Shown piece after piece: positions 1 through 8,769 of a stretch of DNA of 49,775 nt. The position numbers were made by a program, and so were the translations under genes. Source of the stretch: a virus; IMG/VR virus record IMGVR_UViG_3300022851_001239, positions 1 through 49,775 of that record. One strand, written 5' to 3'. Position 1 is the stretch's first letter. Each line of letters begins with the position of its first letter. The notes under the pieces are model-generated. The model saw only the letters and a program-made list of their open reading frames with translations. It made no database searches and was not told the DNA's origin.

Positions 1-117
1 TTTGGCCTTGGCAGCCTCGTCGGCCGCCGCTGTGAATTGTGGAATAACAATCGCCGCGAGAATCCCAATGATCACCACGACGATAAGAATTTCAACCAGG
101 GTAAATGCGTGTTTCAT
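1..117 (-). CDS. Type IV pilin / pseudopilin (N-terminal part, runs off the window)
   Basis: The first 39 codons are visible; the rest lies left of base 1. The sequence opens MKHAFTLVEILIV and continues as a long hydrophobic stretch ending near IPQFTAAADEAAKAK. This is the class III signal and N-terminal helix of type IV pilins and type II secretion pseudopilins: a very short leader, cleavage before Phe, and the Glu five residues later that is needed for assembly. The residue before the cleavage site is Ala rather than the usual Gly, which occurs in some planctomycete homologues. The subunit would be assembled in the inner membrane and cell envelope. It is most likely a host gene and marks the bacterial flank of the phage. 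Major pilin and GspG-type pseudopilin cannot be told apart from this fragment. Confidence 0.85.
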   Translation of the reverse strand, partial: MKHAFTLVEILIVVVIIGILAAIVIPQFTAAADEAAKAK

Positions 118-149
118 TTGTCAACCTCTCTTGTTAATCACGTTGACAA

Positions 150-1109
150 TCACAATGATTGCCGCCACAGATAGCACTGCTCAATCGCGTCAATAATTGG
201 CGTGGGTCGATAGTCCAAGATCGTTTCGCTCACACGCTTGAAGTAAGCAGGCACAGGCGCACCATCGTTGAGCATCCGAAGCGTCTGCACATCAATCTTT
301 GGCTCTTTGCCGGTGAACCAACCCTTGATCTGCTCCATGTACGCAATCGCATACAACACGATTCGGCTGGTCGCTTTCGTTGGCGGTGTCTTTCCAGATA
401 CCCGCGCAATCTTCTGCACGAACTCAAGCCAGCTCAGATACTCACCACCCAAAACAAACCGCTGGCCAGTGACATCGGTTTTCAAAATTCGCACATGAGC
501 CTTAGCCACATCGTCTGCAGGACAGAACTCAATTCGGCCACGCGGGATAGGCAAGAATCCGCCCTCCGCAATGGTCTTGAAGAAGAACACATAGTTGTTG
601 TGGTCATGCTCGCCAATCACGATGATCGGATGCACGATGTTCACCTTGAGGCTGCCCATCGCGTTAATCACGATGTTCTCGGCCATCTTCTTGTGCTTGA
701 TGTACGGGTTTTTGACGCCACTAATCTGGCCATCACGCACCGTGCAAAGCGTTGCACCTGTCGAGGTGTAGACCAGTTCCTTCACACCGCTTGTACGGCA
801 GGCATCGACAATCGCCTGCGTCACAACCACGTTGTCTCGGTACGACTGATCAGTGCTGCCGTGCCATGACGAAACATTGCCCGCAGCGTGCATGACTGCC
901 TGGATTTCATTCTGTTTGAAAACAGCTGACAGTGAAACACGGTCTGCAAGGTCAATGCTCACCACGTGAACGTCGATGCCATCCAGCCGTGACAAGTCCG
1001 TGGTCTTACGCACAGAGACGTGTGGCTTCACGCCATGACGGTTAAGCTCGCGGCAAATGTGCCAGCCAACGCAACCGCTTGCTCCGGTGACAAAGATGTT
1101 GTCGTGCAT
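150..1109 (-). CDS. NAD-dependent epimerase/dehydratase (extended SDR)
   Basis: This 319-residue protein has the size of the extended short-chain dehydrogenase family, which acts on nucleotide sugars or related carbonyl substrates in the cytoplasm. A Rossmann glycine motif (GASGCVG, residues 9-15) follows a beta strand at the N-terminus. Ser116 (VYTST) and Tyr136/Lys140 (YIKHK) fit the catalytic S-Y-K set. The start at 1109 was chosen because the Rossmann strand begins right after MHDN; upstream in-frame codons give 27 basic, non-conserved residues. It sits 32 bases upstream of the pilin gene and probably belongs to the host. The substrate cannot be read from the sequence; 3-beta-HSD-like and dihydroflavonol-reductase-like enzymes are alternatives. 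Confidence 0.82.
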   Translation of the reverse strand: MHDNIFVTGASGCVGWHICRELNRHGVKPHVSVRKTTDLSRLDGIDVHVVSIDLADRVSLSAVFKQNEIQAVMHAAGNVSSWHGSTDQSYRDNVVVTQAIVDACRTSGVKELVYTSTGATLCTVRDGQISGVKNPYIKHKKMAENIVINAMGSLKVNIVHPIIVIGEHDHNNYVFFFKTIAEGGFLPIPRGRIEFCPADDVAKAHVRILKTDVTGQRFVLGGEYLSWLEFVQKIARVSGKTPPTKATSRIVLYAIAYMEQIKGWFTGKEPKIDVQTLRMLNDGAPVPAYFKRVSETILDYRPTPIIDAIEQCYLWRQSL

Positions 1110-1121
1110 GAGAACGCCAAT

Positions 1122-1157
1122 CAAATAAATCTGCCCCACGCCATTAAGCGATGGGCA
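1122..1157 (-). terminator. Possible rho-independent terminator at the end of the late operon
   Basis: On the minus strand a hairpin with TGCCC/GGGCA as its base, a few bulges and a loop near TTAAT is followed by a T-rich stretch (ATTTATTT). It lies between the last phage-like gene (1218..1430) and the epimerase start, where the late transcript should end. The T tract is interrupted and the stem is imperfect, so the call is moderate. Confidence 0.4.
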
Positions 1158-1217
1158 AAATCTCACGGCCCGCCTCATGGGTGATCCCATAGTTTGGAGG
1201 CAGGCCGCGAGGGAGGG

Positions 1218-1430
1218 TCACTCGGGGGTTGCGACTTTTGCGACCTTGAAGTCAGGCGCAACCGCGCGGAACGCGATGTCAGCAGTGACGGTGTGGTCCG
1301 CTGCGTTACCGACTTCCAGAACCGCGAGGGTCTTTTTGTCGCCTTCGCTCAAAGAGCCGAACACGGTTTTTTCCTCATGGGAAAAAGTGCCGGTGTCGTT
1401 TGAAACCTTGAGTTCTCTGGTGATAGCCAT
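1218..1430 (-). CDS. Small phage protein, unknown function
   Basis: This 70-residue protein starts MAITREL and is rich in Thr, Val and Lys with alternating hydrophobic residues, as in a small beta-structured protein. No family is recognised. It is the last gene of the leftward late (tail) operon, so a small structural or tail-associated role is possible. The start at 1430 is favoured because the 18 codons upstream encode Arg-rich, non-conserved sequence. Confidence 0.55.
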   Translation of the reverse strand: MAITRELKVSNDTGTFSHEEKTVFGSLSEGDKKTLAVLEVGNAADHTVTADIAFRAVAPDFKVAKVATPE

Positions 1431-1488
1431 GATCGAATCTCCTGCCCTGATCGGGCGTCTATCCCGGATCGCGCCGGGTCGCATTGAT

Positions 1489-1872
1489 TCACGCGGCTAC
1501 TTTGCCACGCTTGTATTTTTCCAATGGGCCGATTCGCCAGCGCGACCCTTTCTCTTTCTTATTGCGTTCAAAGGCGTAGAACCGAAACATTCGCCATCGT
1601 CTGATCGAAACAAAGTCAAAGGCCATGGCTCTGTAGTCCGCCAGCATCGACGCCTTGTTGCGCCTGCTCTCATCGTCCCCAACTTTGTTCTCGCCCCGGT
1701 ATCCATGCACATAAATGACTTTGCCAAACAGCCAGGCCGTGACGACCGCGGTGCCGTGATAGTCCGGGTTGCCTGTCTTGAATCCGGGAACTTTACTCAT
1801 CCTCGTGACCCCGACCTGAACCAATGCCCACGGGGGCGTCAGCCATTGGGTCGCGGCGTAGTGTTTCATCAT
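1489..1872 (-). CDS. Hypothetical late-operon protein
   Basis: This 127-residue protein is not recognised. It is basic, especially in its last 40 residues (clusters of Lys and Arg), and rich in Trp, Tyr and Phe. It has no signal peptide or clear membrane segment. It lies between two small late genes downstream of the tail fibre-like genes. The basic tail might bind nucleic acid or envelope polymer, but nothing specific supports a function. A few upstream methionines (residues 1, 2, 25) leave the start uncertain. Confidence 0.5.
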   Translation of the reverse strand: MMKHYAATQWLTPPWALVQVGVTRMSKVPGFKTGNPDYHGTAVVTAWLFGKVIYVHGYRGENKVGDDESRRNKASMLADYRAMAFDFVSIRRWRMFRFYAFERNKKEKGSRWRIGPLEKYKRGKVAA

Positions 1873-1897
1873 CTGCCTCTGTTCAGTGACGCCGTCC

Positions 1898-2143
1898 TCA
1901 GCGATTGATCGCGCGGGCGTGTCGAGCTGTGATGTCGAGCAAATCCTTCACTTTGTGTGAGGGGGTGACGAGTTCGAGGTCTTTGGCCTGGACCACCGTG
2001 GTGGTTTCGTGAATTCTCCCGCCCGTTTTGAATCTGAGGCACGAGACCGTGACGTCTGGCCTGCCTTTGGCCTGATCCTTCGTGACGAAGCATGAGCGGC
2101 CTTTGAATCGCGCGTGGTCGAATCGCTTGTATCTACGTGACAT
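1898..2143 (-). CDS. Hypothetical small phage protein
   Basis: This 81-residue basic protein (MSRRYKRFDHARFKG start) is of no recognised family. It is preceded by GGAGCCTCCACC, which gives a good ribosome binding site a few bases before the ATG. It lies directly downstream of the putative tail fibre gene 2180..3217 in the late operon. Confidence 0.55.
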   Translation of the reverse strand: MSRRYKRFDHARFKGRSCFVTKDQAKGRPDVTVSCLRFKTGGRIHETTTVVQAKDLELVTPSHKVKDLLDITARHARAINR

Positions 2144-2179
2144 GGTGGAGGCTCCTGTTTGATGTAGCGTGAGGTGGGG

Positions 2180-3217
2180 TCAAGCCGCGTCGTACGTCAT
2201 ATCGATCAAGTTGATGATCCGGGAGAGCGCAGACGAACCCGCCGTGATCTTGCGGTGAATGTGGATGAAGTAGATATCGCCGGACGCCAGGCTCCCGATA
2301 TCCAAGCCCGTGGCCGCGGTGATGCCGGTGTTCCACGTGACTGATGTCGGGGCGGTTGATTCGTCCGCGATGGTCTGGCACGAGCCGGTTGAGCTGTCGC
2401 CGGTGGGTGCTTCCTTCGCAATCCTGATGCCCGGCACGGCGTCGACCGTGTCGGTGCCCGCACCCGCCGTGGCTGATGTACCGAGCTGCGCACGGCCCGC
2501 GGCCGGAACCGTCAGGACGGTGTCGGTTCGGCTGGCGTAGTAAACGATCTCCTGCGTCGTACCGCCCGCGTTTTTCACATGGGCAAAACCACTGTTCGGC
2601 CAGTCGGCGAAGCTGTCGGTCGTCTCGATCGTGCCAGCGCCCGAAGCCGCGAGCTGGTCGGTGTCGGCGGTGGCCTGGGTGCCGAGCGTCCCGATCATCA
2701 CCTTGAGGGATTCGACCGCGGCGTCGACGTTGTTGTTCCGGATCGCCACGATGCGGTATTCGTCATCACCGCTGCTGGCCTCGGAACTCGAGACATTGTC
2801 CAGCGCGACCGCGTTATTGAGTTGGTACGTCAGGGTGGTGGTTTCGGTGCCGGTCAGAGCTGTCGCGGAGGTCCGCGTCACCTGCACCCACTTGGAAACG
2901 TCAGAGCCTTCGATGAGCTTGGACTCGCCATTGAGGATCGTGACGGCTGACCCGACGGTCCCGCCCGGTGGGGTCCAGGTCAGGGTGTCGTCGCCCGTGA
3001 CCGTGAGGGTTCCGGCTCCAATCCCGTTCTTGCCCGCGACAAAGTCGATCGTGATGTTGGCGATCGCGCTGGCGCGTGAAGCGGCCAGCGACACCACTTC
3101 GGTCGAGCTGCGGTAGCCGCCGAGTGAGGCGTTGTCGTCGATTTGGGAACCGTCATCGCTTCCAGCGCCAGTGAGGTACAGGCGTAGCGAATCAGCGCGT
3201 GTTTGAGTGTCTGCCAT
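2180..3217 (-). CDS. Putative tail fibre / distal tail structural protein
   Basis: This 345-residue protein is rich in Thr, Ser, Ala, Gly and Asp and poor in Cys, with many short beta-like stretches, typical of phage fibre or baseplate-associated proteins. No enzymatic motif is visible. It starts MADTQTRAD; the ATG at 3217 has GGAG eight bases upstream and is preferred over an upstream in-frame start. It is in the distal-tail part of the late operon, downstream of the tape measure and propeller-like genes, where receptor-binding proteins often lie. The role is inferred from composition and position only. Confidence 0.5.
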   Translation of the reverse strand: MADTQTRADSLRLYLTGAGSDDGSQIDDNASLGGYRSSTEVVSLAASRASAIANITIDFVAGKNGIGAGTLTVTGDDTLTWTPPGGTVGSAVTILNGESKLIEGSDVSKWVQVTRTSATALTGTETTTLTYQLNNAVALDNVSSSEASSGDDEYRIVAIRNNNVDAAVESLKVMIGTLGTQATADTDQLAASGAGTIETTDSFADWPNSGFAHVKNAGGTTQEIVYYASRTDTVLTVPAAGRAQLGTSATAGAGTDTVDAVPGIRIAKEAPTGDSSTGSCQTIADESTAPTSVTWNTGITAATGLDIGSLASGDIYFIHIHRKITAGSSALSRIINLIDMTYDAA

Positions 3218-3292
3218 CGTGTAGTCTCCGGGTGTTAGGTCCACCACGACCTCGCCGGGACTACATCGCAATCGTAACACACAGGGCGTAGC

Positions 3293-3823
3293 TCACGCCG
3301 AAGAAACTGTCAGGTCGCCGCCCGCGTAAGTAAGAGCTATCTCAGGAGGGTCGGGGTTTCTCACGACCATGGCCGTGAATTCGATGGGGTCTGCTTCACG
3401 GCCTACCGAGTCGATTGGTATCACTCTGAAGTACGCCTCAACCATGTCGGCCAACCATGCCGTGGGGTATTGGTAGACACCTCGTCCGTTCTCTACAACG
3501 TGAAGTTTGGTTATCCACGAGGAGCCCTGCAGGTGCTCAACCCTGTAGACGACCGAAGCATTGCCCGGCACGGCGTACCACTGCAGGACCATCCTGCCCG
3601 ATTCCTTGAGCTGATCAGCAATGACAGCCGGATCGTCGTAAACCTCAATTGCCGGAGGTTCAGAGTCGTCGCCGGTAACCATGACAAATTCCTCATCCAT
3701 GGTCACGATTTCAAGCCTGCCATGAAAGTAGACGTAAAACGTCGGAGCCGATGCTTCTGAAGTCCATCGCATGCGCCATGTACCTTGTGCGACTTTTTCG
3801 GGTTGTAGCTGGGTTGCGGACAT
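3293..3823 (-). CDS. Fibronectin type III-like tail protein
   Basis: This 176-residue protein contains patterns typical of fibronectin type III-like beta sandwiches, for example YRVEHLQGSSWITKLHVVENG followed by YFRVIPIDSVG, where a Tyr-x-Arg-Val strand and a paired strand with a conserved aromatic are seen. Such domains are common in phage tail tip and fibre proteins and bind surface carbohydrate weakly. The first 25 residues may be a separate strand region. It lies between two putative distal tail genes. The family assignment is by pattern and is tentative. Confidence 0.5.
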   Translation of the reverse strand: MSATQLQPEKVAQGTWRMRWTSEASAPTFYVYFHGRLEIVTMDEEFVMVTGDDSEPPAIEVYDDPAVIADQLKESGRMVLQWYAVPGNASVVYRVEHLQGSSWITKLHVVENGRGVYQYPTAWLADMVEAYFRVIPIDSVGREADPIEFTAMVVRNPDPPEIALTYAGGDLTVSSA

Positions 3824-3877
3824 GGTGACCTCCTGGTGATGGCTGTGGAATATCGTTTTTAAGGGGTTTTAATCACC

Positions 3878-5047
3878 CTAAATAACCGGCTGGTCGGCGT
3901 GGGCGGTGAATGACGAGCGTTTGACAGACTCAATGGTGCGAATGGATGGAAGCAACTTGGATTCGGGAGGCTGCGAGCGAAGACCAACCGGTAGCCATGA
4001 TTCGCTAGATTCCTGGTAACGCCACGGCCCGCGATGATCTGCGTTGCCCGCGTCAAAGCCGAATCCGGTGCCGCCGATGAGCTCTTCCTGTAGGTGGCCT
4101 AATGCAGTGAAGCTGCCGGGCAGGGTGCTGTAGTCGCCGCCTTCCCAACTCTTGGTGCTGCCGCTTGTGTAGACATACGCAAGGTTCAGCCCGTAGCTTT
4201 CAAAATCGACAATGCTTCCGGACGGGGAAACGCTAAACCAATCGCTATCGACAATACCACTCCAAAGCTGTAGGCGATAGGCGGTGGCCAGTGGGAACAA
4301 TGTGCCGAATTCAACGTATCTCGTGAGCGTTCCGTTCGCGTCACCGATGCCGCGATGAACCTTGAGCTTGTAACAAGTACCGGTGTCAGTAAAGCGATTA
4401 ACACGCTCCCATGTATCATCAGATTTAAGTCGCATCACATTGACATTGAATTCAAACAATTCTTCAAATGGCGGGTCATCAATTGGCGAGCCATAGAGGC
4501 GCATCTGGAATCCGCCAGCGTAAAGCTCGCCGCCAAAGACCACTAAAGAGTGGCATGGCCCCGAAGCATCACGTCCTGGGTTTGGACCAACCGCGTGCCA
4601 CTCTGTGCCGTCGTATCGGGCGATCCGCTTCACGGTCACGCCGCCGACGCTTCGTATAGACCCGCCGACATAGAGATCGTCGTCATACGAAACCATTGTT
4701 TCAATAAGGCCGTCGCCCGCGTAAGGAAGTTCTACCCATGTGTCGTTGTCATAAAAAAACAAGCTGTATTTAACGCCCAGCGAAACAACCAGCTTGCCAC
4801 GCCACATGCACATGGCTCGTACACTACTGGTGTTTGCGATGCTGATTGGCAGCGTTGCACCAATGTCCTCATAGACTTGCTCTGTGCTGTTCCAACGAAT
4901 GATGCTGGTGGTCTGATAAGACGTCGTACCGCCTCGATACATACCGAAATAGATATCCTCGTAATCAGGACGTACCACCCCGCCCCGCACCCCTGTTGGC
5001 GACCTGTACGGCACCCCTGTTGGTCCCATGATCGGCAGGCCAGTCAT
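3878..5047 (-). CDS. Beta-propeller-like distal tail protein
   Basis: This 389-residue protein has repeated units of the type Tyr-Asp-Gly-Thr-Trp / Asn-Asp-Thr-Trp-Val followed by a Leu-Tyr-Val-Gly-Gly strand (for example DDLYVGGSI and GELYAGGFQ). These resemble Kelch/beta-propeller repeats, which read as a wall of four-stranded blades. An N-terminal GPTGVPYRSPTGVRGG stretch looks like a short collagen-like or flexible linker. Its stop region overlaps nothing, and its ATG overlaps the stop of the upstream gene (5047..5589), so the two are probably translationally coupled. A role in receptor or glycan recognition is plausible but inferred. Confidence 0.55.
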   Translation of the reverse strand: MTGLPIMGPTGVPYRSPTGVRGGVVRPDYEDIYFGMYRGGTTSYQTTSIIRWNSTEQVYEDIGATLPISIANTSSVRAMCMWRGKLVVSLGVKYSLFFYDNDTWVELPYAGDGLIETMVSYDDDLYVGGSIRSVGGVTVKRIARYDGTEWHAVGPNPGRDASGPCHSLVVFGGELYAGGFQMRLYGSPIDDPPFEELFEFNVNVMRLKSDDTWERVNRFTDTGTCYKLKVHRGIGDANGTLTRYVEFGTLFPLATAYRLQLWSGIVDSDWFSVSPSGSIVDFESYGLNLAYVYTSGSTKSWEGGDYSTLPGSFTALGHLQEELIGGTGFGFDAGNADHRGPWRYQESSESWLPVGLRSQPPESKLLPSIRTIESVKRSSFTAHADQPVI

Positions 5048-5589
5048 TACTCATCCTCCGGAATTTCCACCCATGCACGGGCGTCTTCGTTCTGATCCAT
5101 CATCGTGAGGTCAGTTGTAATGGCCTCGATCGACGCGGTGATGCCAGTGATCCTGCTGCTTGCCACTTGGATCAAGTCACCGACGGCGTAGGCAGGTGCA
5201 ACCTTCCATTGGCCTGTGATCTCGTCTGTAGTTTCGACGTTCACGGTCTGGGTATCTACCGTTGTGATGGATACGAGGTGTGCGTACCGGGTTAGTCCGT
5301 GCTGTAGCATGCGGGGCTTGGCCACGTACAGGTCTGTGGCTCCGAGGATCAGTCCATCCCATGTGTTGACCACTAAATAGTCGTTCGCAATAGACTTGAT
5401 CTTGGCGAGAAACGTGGTGGCTGGTGCGGTGTAGTTCGGACGTCTCGTCAACAACCCATACGCACCAGCCACCGCGTTCTGTCCGCCTGATGACTGCAGC
5501 GCACGCACGGCCGAACGCACAGTGTTCTCGCTGCGGGCGCTGACTGGCTGGCCGGGCCTGACGTCAGGGATGTTGGTTCCAAAGGGCAT
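5047..5589 (-). CDS. Hypothetical tail-module protein
   Basis: This 180-residue protein is not recognised. Its N-terminus (MPFGTNIPDVRPGQPVSA) resembles the start of phage minor structural proteins with extended arms. The middle is beta-rich with many Thr and Val, and the C-terminus is acidic. It overlaps the next gene by one base and follows gene 5599..6414 by nine bases, so it is co-translated with the distal tail genes. Confidence 0.55.
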   Translation of the reverse strand: MPFGTNIPDVRPGQPVSARSENTVRSAVRALQSSGGQNAVAGAYGLLTRRPNYTAPATTFLAKIKSIANDYLVVNTWDGLILGATDLYVAKPRMLQHGLTRYAHLVSITTVDTQTVNVETTDEITGQWKVAPAYAVGDLIQVASSRITGITASIEAITTDLTMMDQNEDARAWVEIPEDE

Positions 5590-5598
5590 GACGTTCCT

Positions 5599-6414
5599 TT
5601 ACGCGGTGCGTTGATGGGTCAGGGCGAGGAAATTGCCATCTGGGTAGGGCTTGACCTGCTGGTCTGCCGTGTAGAGCCCTTGATATCCGTTTTCCTCACC
5701 TCGCCAGAACAGGTTCCAGCCTGATGGTTTGATCGTAAAGCGATACGTGACTTTCCACGCAGCTGGTCCCTCGGCGAATATCTGACGTGACAAATTGATT
5801 GACGAGTACAACAAGGTCTCGGGGGCAAAAGTCCAGCCAAGTGAGTTCGAAGTCACAACCGCACGATTCACATTGCCCAACAGTTTGTAACTGGCGTCAG
5901 AGATGTAGGCCGTGCGGCTGATCGTATAGACCCAATCCATCATGACGTTGATCTTGCCCGGTGCTTCGACGTCTTTTGCCTCGGTGCCATCACTGCTGCC
6001 CCACCGCAAACCCTCGGCCGGCAACGTAATGAACTCCGCCGATGGCTGCAGGTCTTCGTCAACGAGTACATCCGAATCCTCTGGGCTACCTGCCTGGGCT
6101 TCGGCGTATTGGACGGTCAGAATCGCGTGCTCGTAAGCGTTGGCGGTGTCGGCCTTGTCGATGCGTCCGCCGTTGGTGATGTAGCGATGAAACTTTTGAA
6201 TTTCGAGTGAACGAGCCAGTGCCGATGATCGTCCTGGATAACGGTGTGGGAGACGGATGGCGTTACCCAGCAGTTGGGCAGCCAGCGTGGCGCGATCTGA
6301 CCACGCGCACTTGAGAATGCGGGTGGCTTGAAAATTGCCGTCGCCGTGTGATTCGGTGGGCGAGTCATCCATCTCGTCCAGATTGATTGTGATGTTTGCT
6401 TCTGCGAGTGCCAT
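5599..6414 (-). CDS. Putative distal tail protein, unknown family
   Basis: This 271-residue protein lies immediately downstream of the tape measure gene, the position of the distal tail protein (Dit) in many siphoviruses. The sequence shows alternating beta-like segments and several Trp/Tyr residues near the C-terminus (GWNLFWRGEENGYQGLY). No clear Dit motif is seen, so the role rests on gene order. Nine bases separate it from the tape measure stop. Confidence 0.5.
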   Translation of the reverse strand: MALAEANITINLDEMDDSPTESHGDGNFQATRILKCAWSDRATLAAQLLGNAIRLPHRYPGRSSALARSLEIQKFHRYITNGGRIDKADTANAYEHAILTVQYAEAQAGSPEDSDVLVDEDLQPSAEFITLPAEGLRWGSSDGTEAKDVEAPGKINVMMDWVYTISRTAYISDASYKLLGNVNRAVVTSNSLGWTFAPETLLYSSINLSRQIFAEGPAAWKVTYRFTIKPSGWNLFWRGEENGYQGLYTADQQVKPYPDGNFLALTHQRTA

Positions 6415-6423
6415 GGTGTTTCC

Positions 6424-8769
6424 TTATGAATAGACGGCGTTGGCCGGGCCTTCGAGACGACCGTCACCGTACTTGTCCATCCACTGTTTGGTGTACTGCT
6501 CAATCTTCGTCAGCGTCTTGGTGGCCGTTTCAGTGGCGTTGGTCTGGCGTCGCTGGTAGTTCAGTGCCTGATCTTTCAGAGCCTGCTCTTGAATCCTGCG
6601 GCTCAAATCTTCAAGCCCAACCATCTGAGAGCCACCTGATGCGTCACCGAATGATGGCGAACCACCGCCCTCTTCATCGGTTTTCTTGCCCGGTTTTTGA
6701 TCGTCCGGAACTGGGATTGTGAAGTTGAGTTCACGAAGTGCGTCCTCAAATTTCTTTTTGAATTCCGGCGGGATCATGTCCTTGAAGAACGTTTTGATCG
6801 TGTCGCCCAGCGGGGTTTCTCCATCATCCTTGATCAATTCATTTACGAGCTTGGCGTCACGATCGGCAGAGACGCTGGCCAACTGATCGCGGAAGGCCGC
6901 AAAGGGCTTGGAGGCATCGGCCTGTGCGTTTTTATACTGCGATTCGTCGGCGGTCTTGTTTGCATCGTCGATGCCTGCGAGCTGGAACGCTTCGTCCGCT
7001 CGCTCCTGTATCTTGATCCGATGGTCGGCGAGGTAGTTGGTTTTGAGGATGTCGAGACGCCCCGCTTTTTCCTCTGCGGAAATGCTGGGGTTAAATTCAA
7101 TTTCTTTTCTGGCTGTCTCGTACACGGCGGCGTCACGGCCTTGCTCCATCACGCTCTTTGTGCCTGCCCATGCGGTCAAAAGCCATCGTCCGGTGTCCCG
7201 ATAGGCTGATTTCATGCCGTGCAACATCTTTAACCACGCCATCGTCATGCTCTCGGTCACGGTGTTCCATGCGCCAAGCAATCCCTCGGCGACGGCGTCG
7301 AAGCCGCGCGCCCATGTGGCGGACAAGTTCTGTGTGGTCGCAAAGACCTTGCGGATGAAGTCACCGAGCGTGGCAAACCCCGATCCGATCCGCTTCGTCA
7401 TTGTTTCGCCGTTGCCGGTAAGCGCAGCCATGCCGACAGCCACAACCCCAAAGGCCGCAACTAACGCACCCACCGGCGTTGTCGCGACACCCATGATGGC
7501 GATCCCCAACTTCAAGAATGATGCGGTCAGGGCGGCAATCGTTGGGATGCCAATCCCAAGTGCCAACACACCCGCGCCAACAAGACCAATGCCTGTCAGC
7601 AGGCGGCTGTTCTCGTTAATCCACTGGACCGTGAAATGCCTTACCGTCTTGATCGCGGCTACCGCGTGGTTGATCTTTGCCGTGAGCTTGCTCACATTCT
7701 TCGCCGCGTTGTTCAGGTAGTTTTTCAGCGGGAGCTTAAAGGTCTCAAAAACTGAGATGTTAAAGCCCTCAACCGCCGACTTAAGACGGACGAAACCCCC
7801 GTATACGTTGTCGAGTTGCTTGTCTGCGATATCTTGGGCCACGCCTGCGGAGTTCTCCAGTTCCTTCTGGAATCTACGCAACTCATCGCCTGATGCTGCG
7901 AGCAAGACCTGAAATCCTGGGCCTGCACGCTGGCCAAAGTTCTGCATGGCGAACGCGGCCTTGTCAGCCTCGCCCATTCCCTTCATCGCATGATTGGTTT
8001 CGTCTATGATCTGAGCCATTGGCTTGAGCGAGCCATTCGCGTCCACGACGCTAATACCAAGTTTATGAAAGTTCTTCTGTACCGCACTGGTAGACAACTT
8101 GCCCAAGATGCCACGCAGTGACGTACCGGCCAGTGATGCCTGCAAGCCCGCATTCGACAGGGCCTGCAGGGCTGCGACCGTTTCTTCGAGCGACTTACCC
8201 GAAGCGTTGGCAACTGGACCGACGTACTTCAAAGCCTCGCCTAACTGGGTTAAGTCGGTATTAGATGTCACAAAGGCTTGTGTCAGGATGTCGACGGTTG
8301 ACTCAAGTTGGTCGGCTTCAATCTCCATCCCTCGCATGGTCTTGGCCACGATGTCGGCGGCAGATGCCATGTCGAGTTGACCGGCAGCTGCGAGGTTAAG
8401 GGTCGCGGGCATTGAGGCGATGGTTTCATTAACGCTGAAACCCGCGAGTGCCAGACTGGCCATGGCGTCTGCAGCCTGCGATGCTGAGAATTGGGTTGTG
8501 CGACCAAGTTCTTGGGCGGTCTGTGAAAGCAGTTGAAGTTGGGCGGAGGTGGCTCCGGTGATGGCCCCGACCTTGCTCATGGACCGTTCAAAGGCCGCGC
8601 CCTGAATGATCGCACCAGTGAATAATGCCCCGCCGGTCAAGGGAGCGAGCAATGCGCCTGTACGCGCGGCCATGCTCCCGATCTGGCTGGCGATACGACC
8701 AAACCCTGCACTGAGTTTGCTTGAATCCAGCCTGAGCCGAACGAATGCCTCGCCTGCCATGAAACTCAT
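6424..8769 (-). CDS. Phage tail tape measure protein (TP901 type)
   Basis: At 781 residues this is the longest gene in the window. Residues about 60-290 match the TP901 tape-measure core: AAFERSMSKVGAITGATSAQLQLL, then QLGRTTQFSASQAADAM and the run of Ala/Leu helices ending at AASGDELRRF, which is the hallmark of the family. A hydrophobic central section (about residues 395-450, LTGIGLVGAGVLALGIG) gives two to three membrane-type segments used during DNA entry. The C-terminal third is charged and coiled-coil-like. The protein sets tail length and exits into the host envelope. Its ATG overlaps the stop of the frameshifted chaperone extension (ATGA). A tape of this size suggests a medium-length tail. 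Confidence 0.93.
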   Translation of the reverse strand: MSFMAGEAFVRLRLDSSKLSAGFGRIASQIGSMAARTGALLAPLTGGALFTGAIIQGAAFERSMSKVGAITGATSAQLQLLSQTAQELGRTTQFSASQAADAMASLALAGFSVNETIASMPATLNLAAAGQLDMASAADIVAKTMRGMEIEADQLESTVDILTQAFVTSNTDLTQLGEALKYVGPVANASGKSLEETVAALQALSNAGLQASLAGTSLRGILGKLSTSAVQKNFHKLGISVVDANGSLKPMAQIIDETNHAMKGMGEADKAAFAMQNFGQRAGPGFQVLLAASGDELRRFQKELENSAGVAQDIADKQLDNVYGGFVRLKSAVEGFNISVFETFKLPLKNYLNNAAKNVSKLTAKINHAVAAIKTVRHFTVQWINENSRLLTGIGLVGAGVLALGIGIPTIAALTASFLKLGIAIMGVATTPVGALVAAFGVVAVGMAALTGNGETMTKRIGSGFATLGDFIRKVFATTQNLSATWARGFDAVAEGLLGAWNTVTESMTMAWLKMLHGMKSAYRDTGRWLLTAWAGTKSVMEQGRDAAVYETARKEIEFNPSISAEEKAGRLDILKTNYLADHRIKIQERADEAFQLAGIDDANKTADESQYKNAQADASKPFAAFRDQLASVSADRDAKLVNELIKDDGETPLGDTIKTFFKDMIPPEFKKKFEDALRELNFTIPVPDDQKPGKKTDEEGGGSPSFGDASGGSQMVGLEDLSRRIQEQALKDQALNYQRRQTNATETATKTLTKIEQYTKQWMDKYGDGRLEGPANAVYS

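Noticed and set aside
159-869. Long plus-strand reading frame over the epimerase gene
   Set aside because: It lies opposite a well-supported SDR gene, has His/Arg-rich low-quality sequence and no ribosome site.
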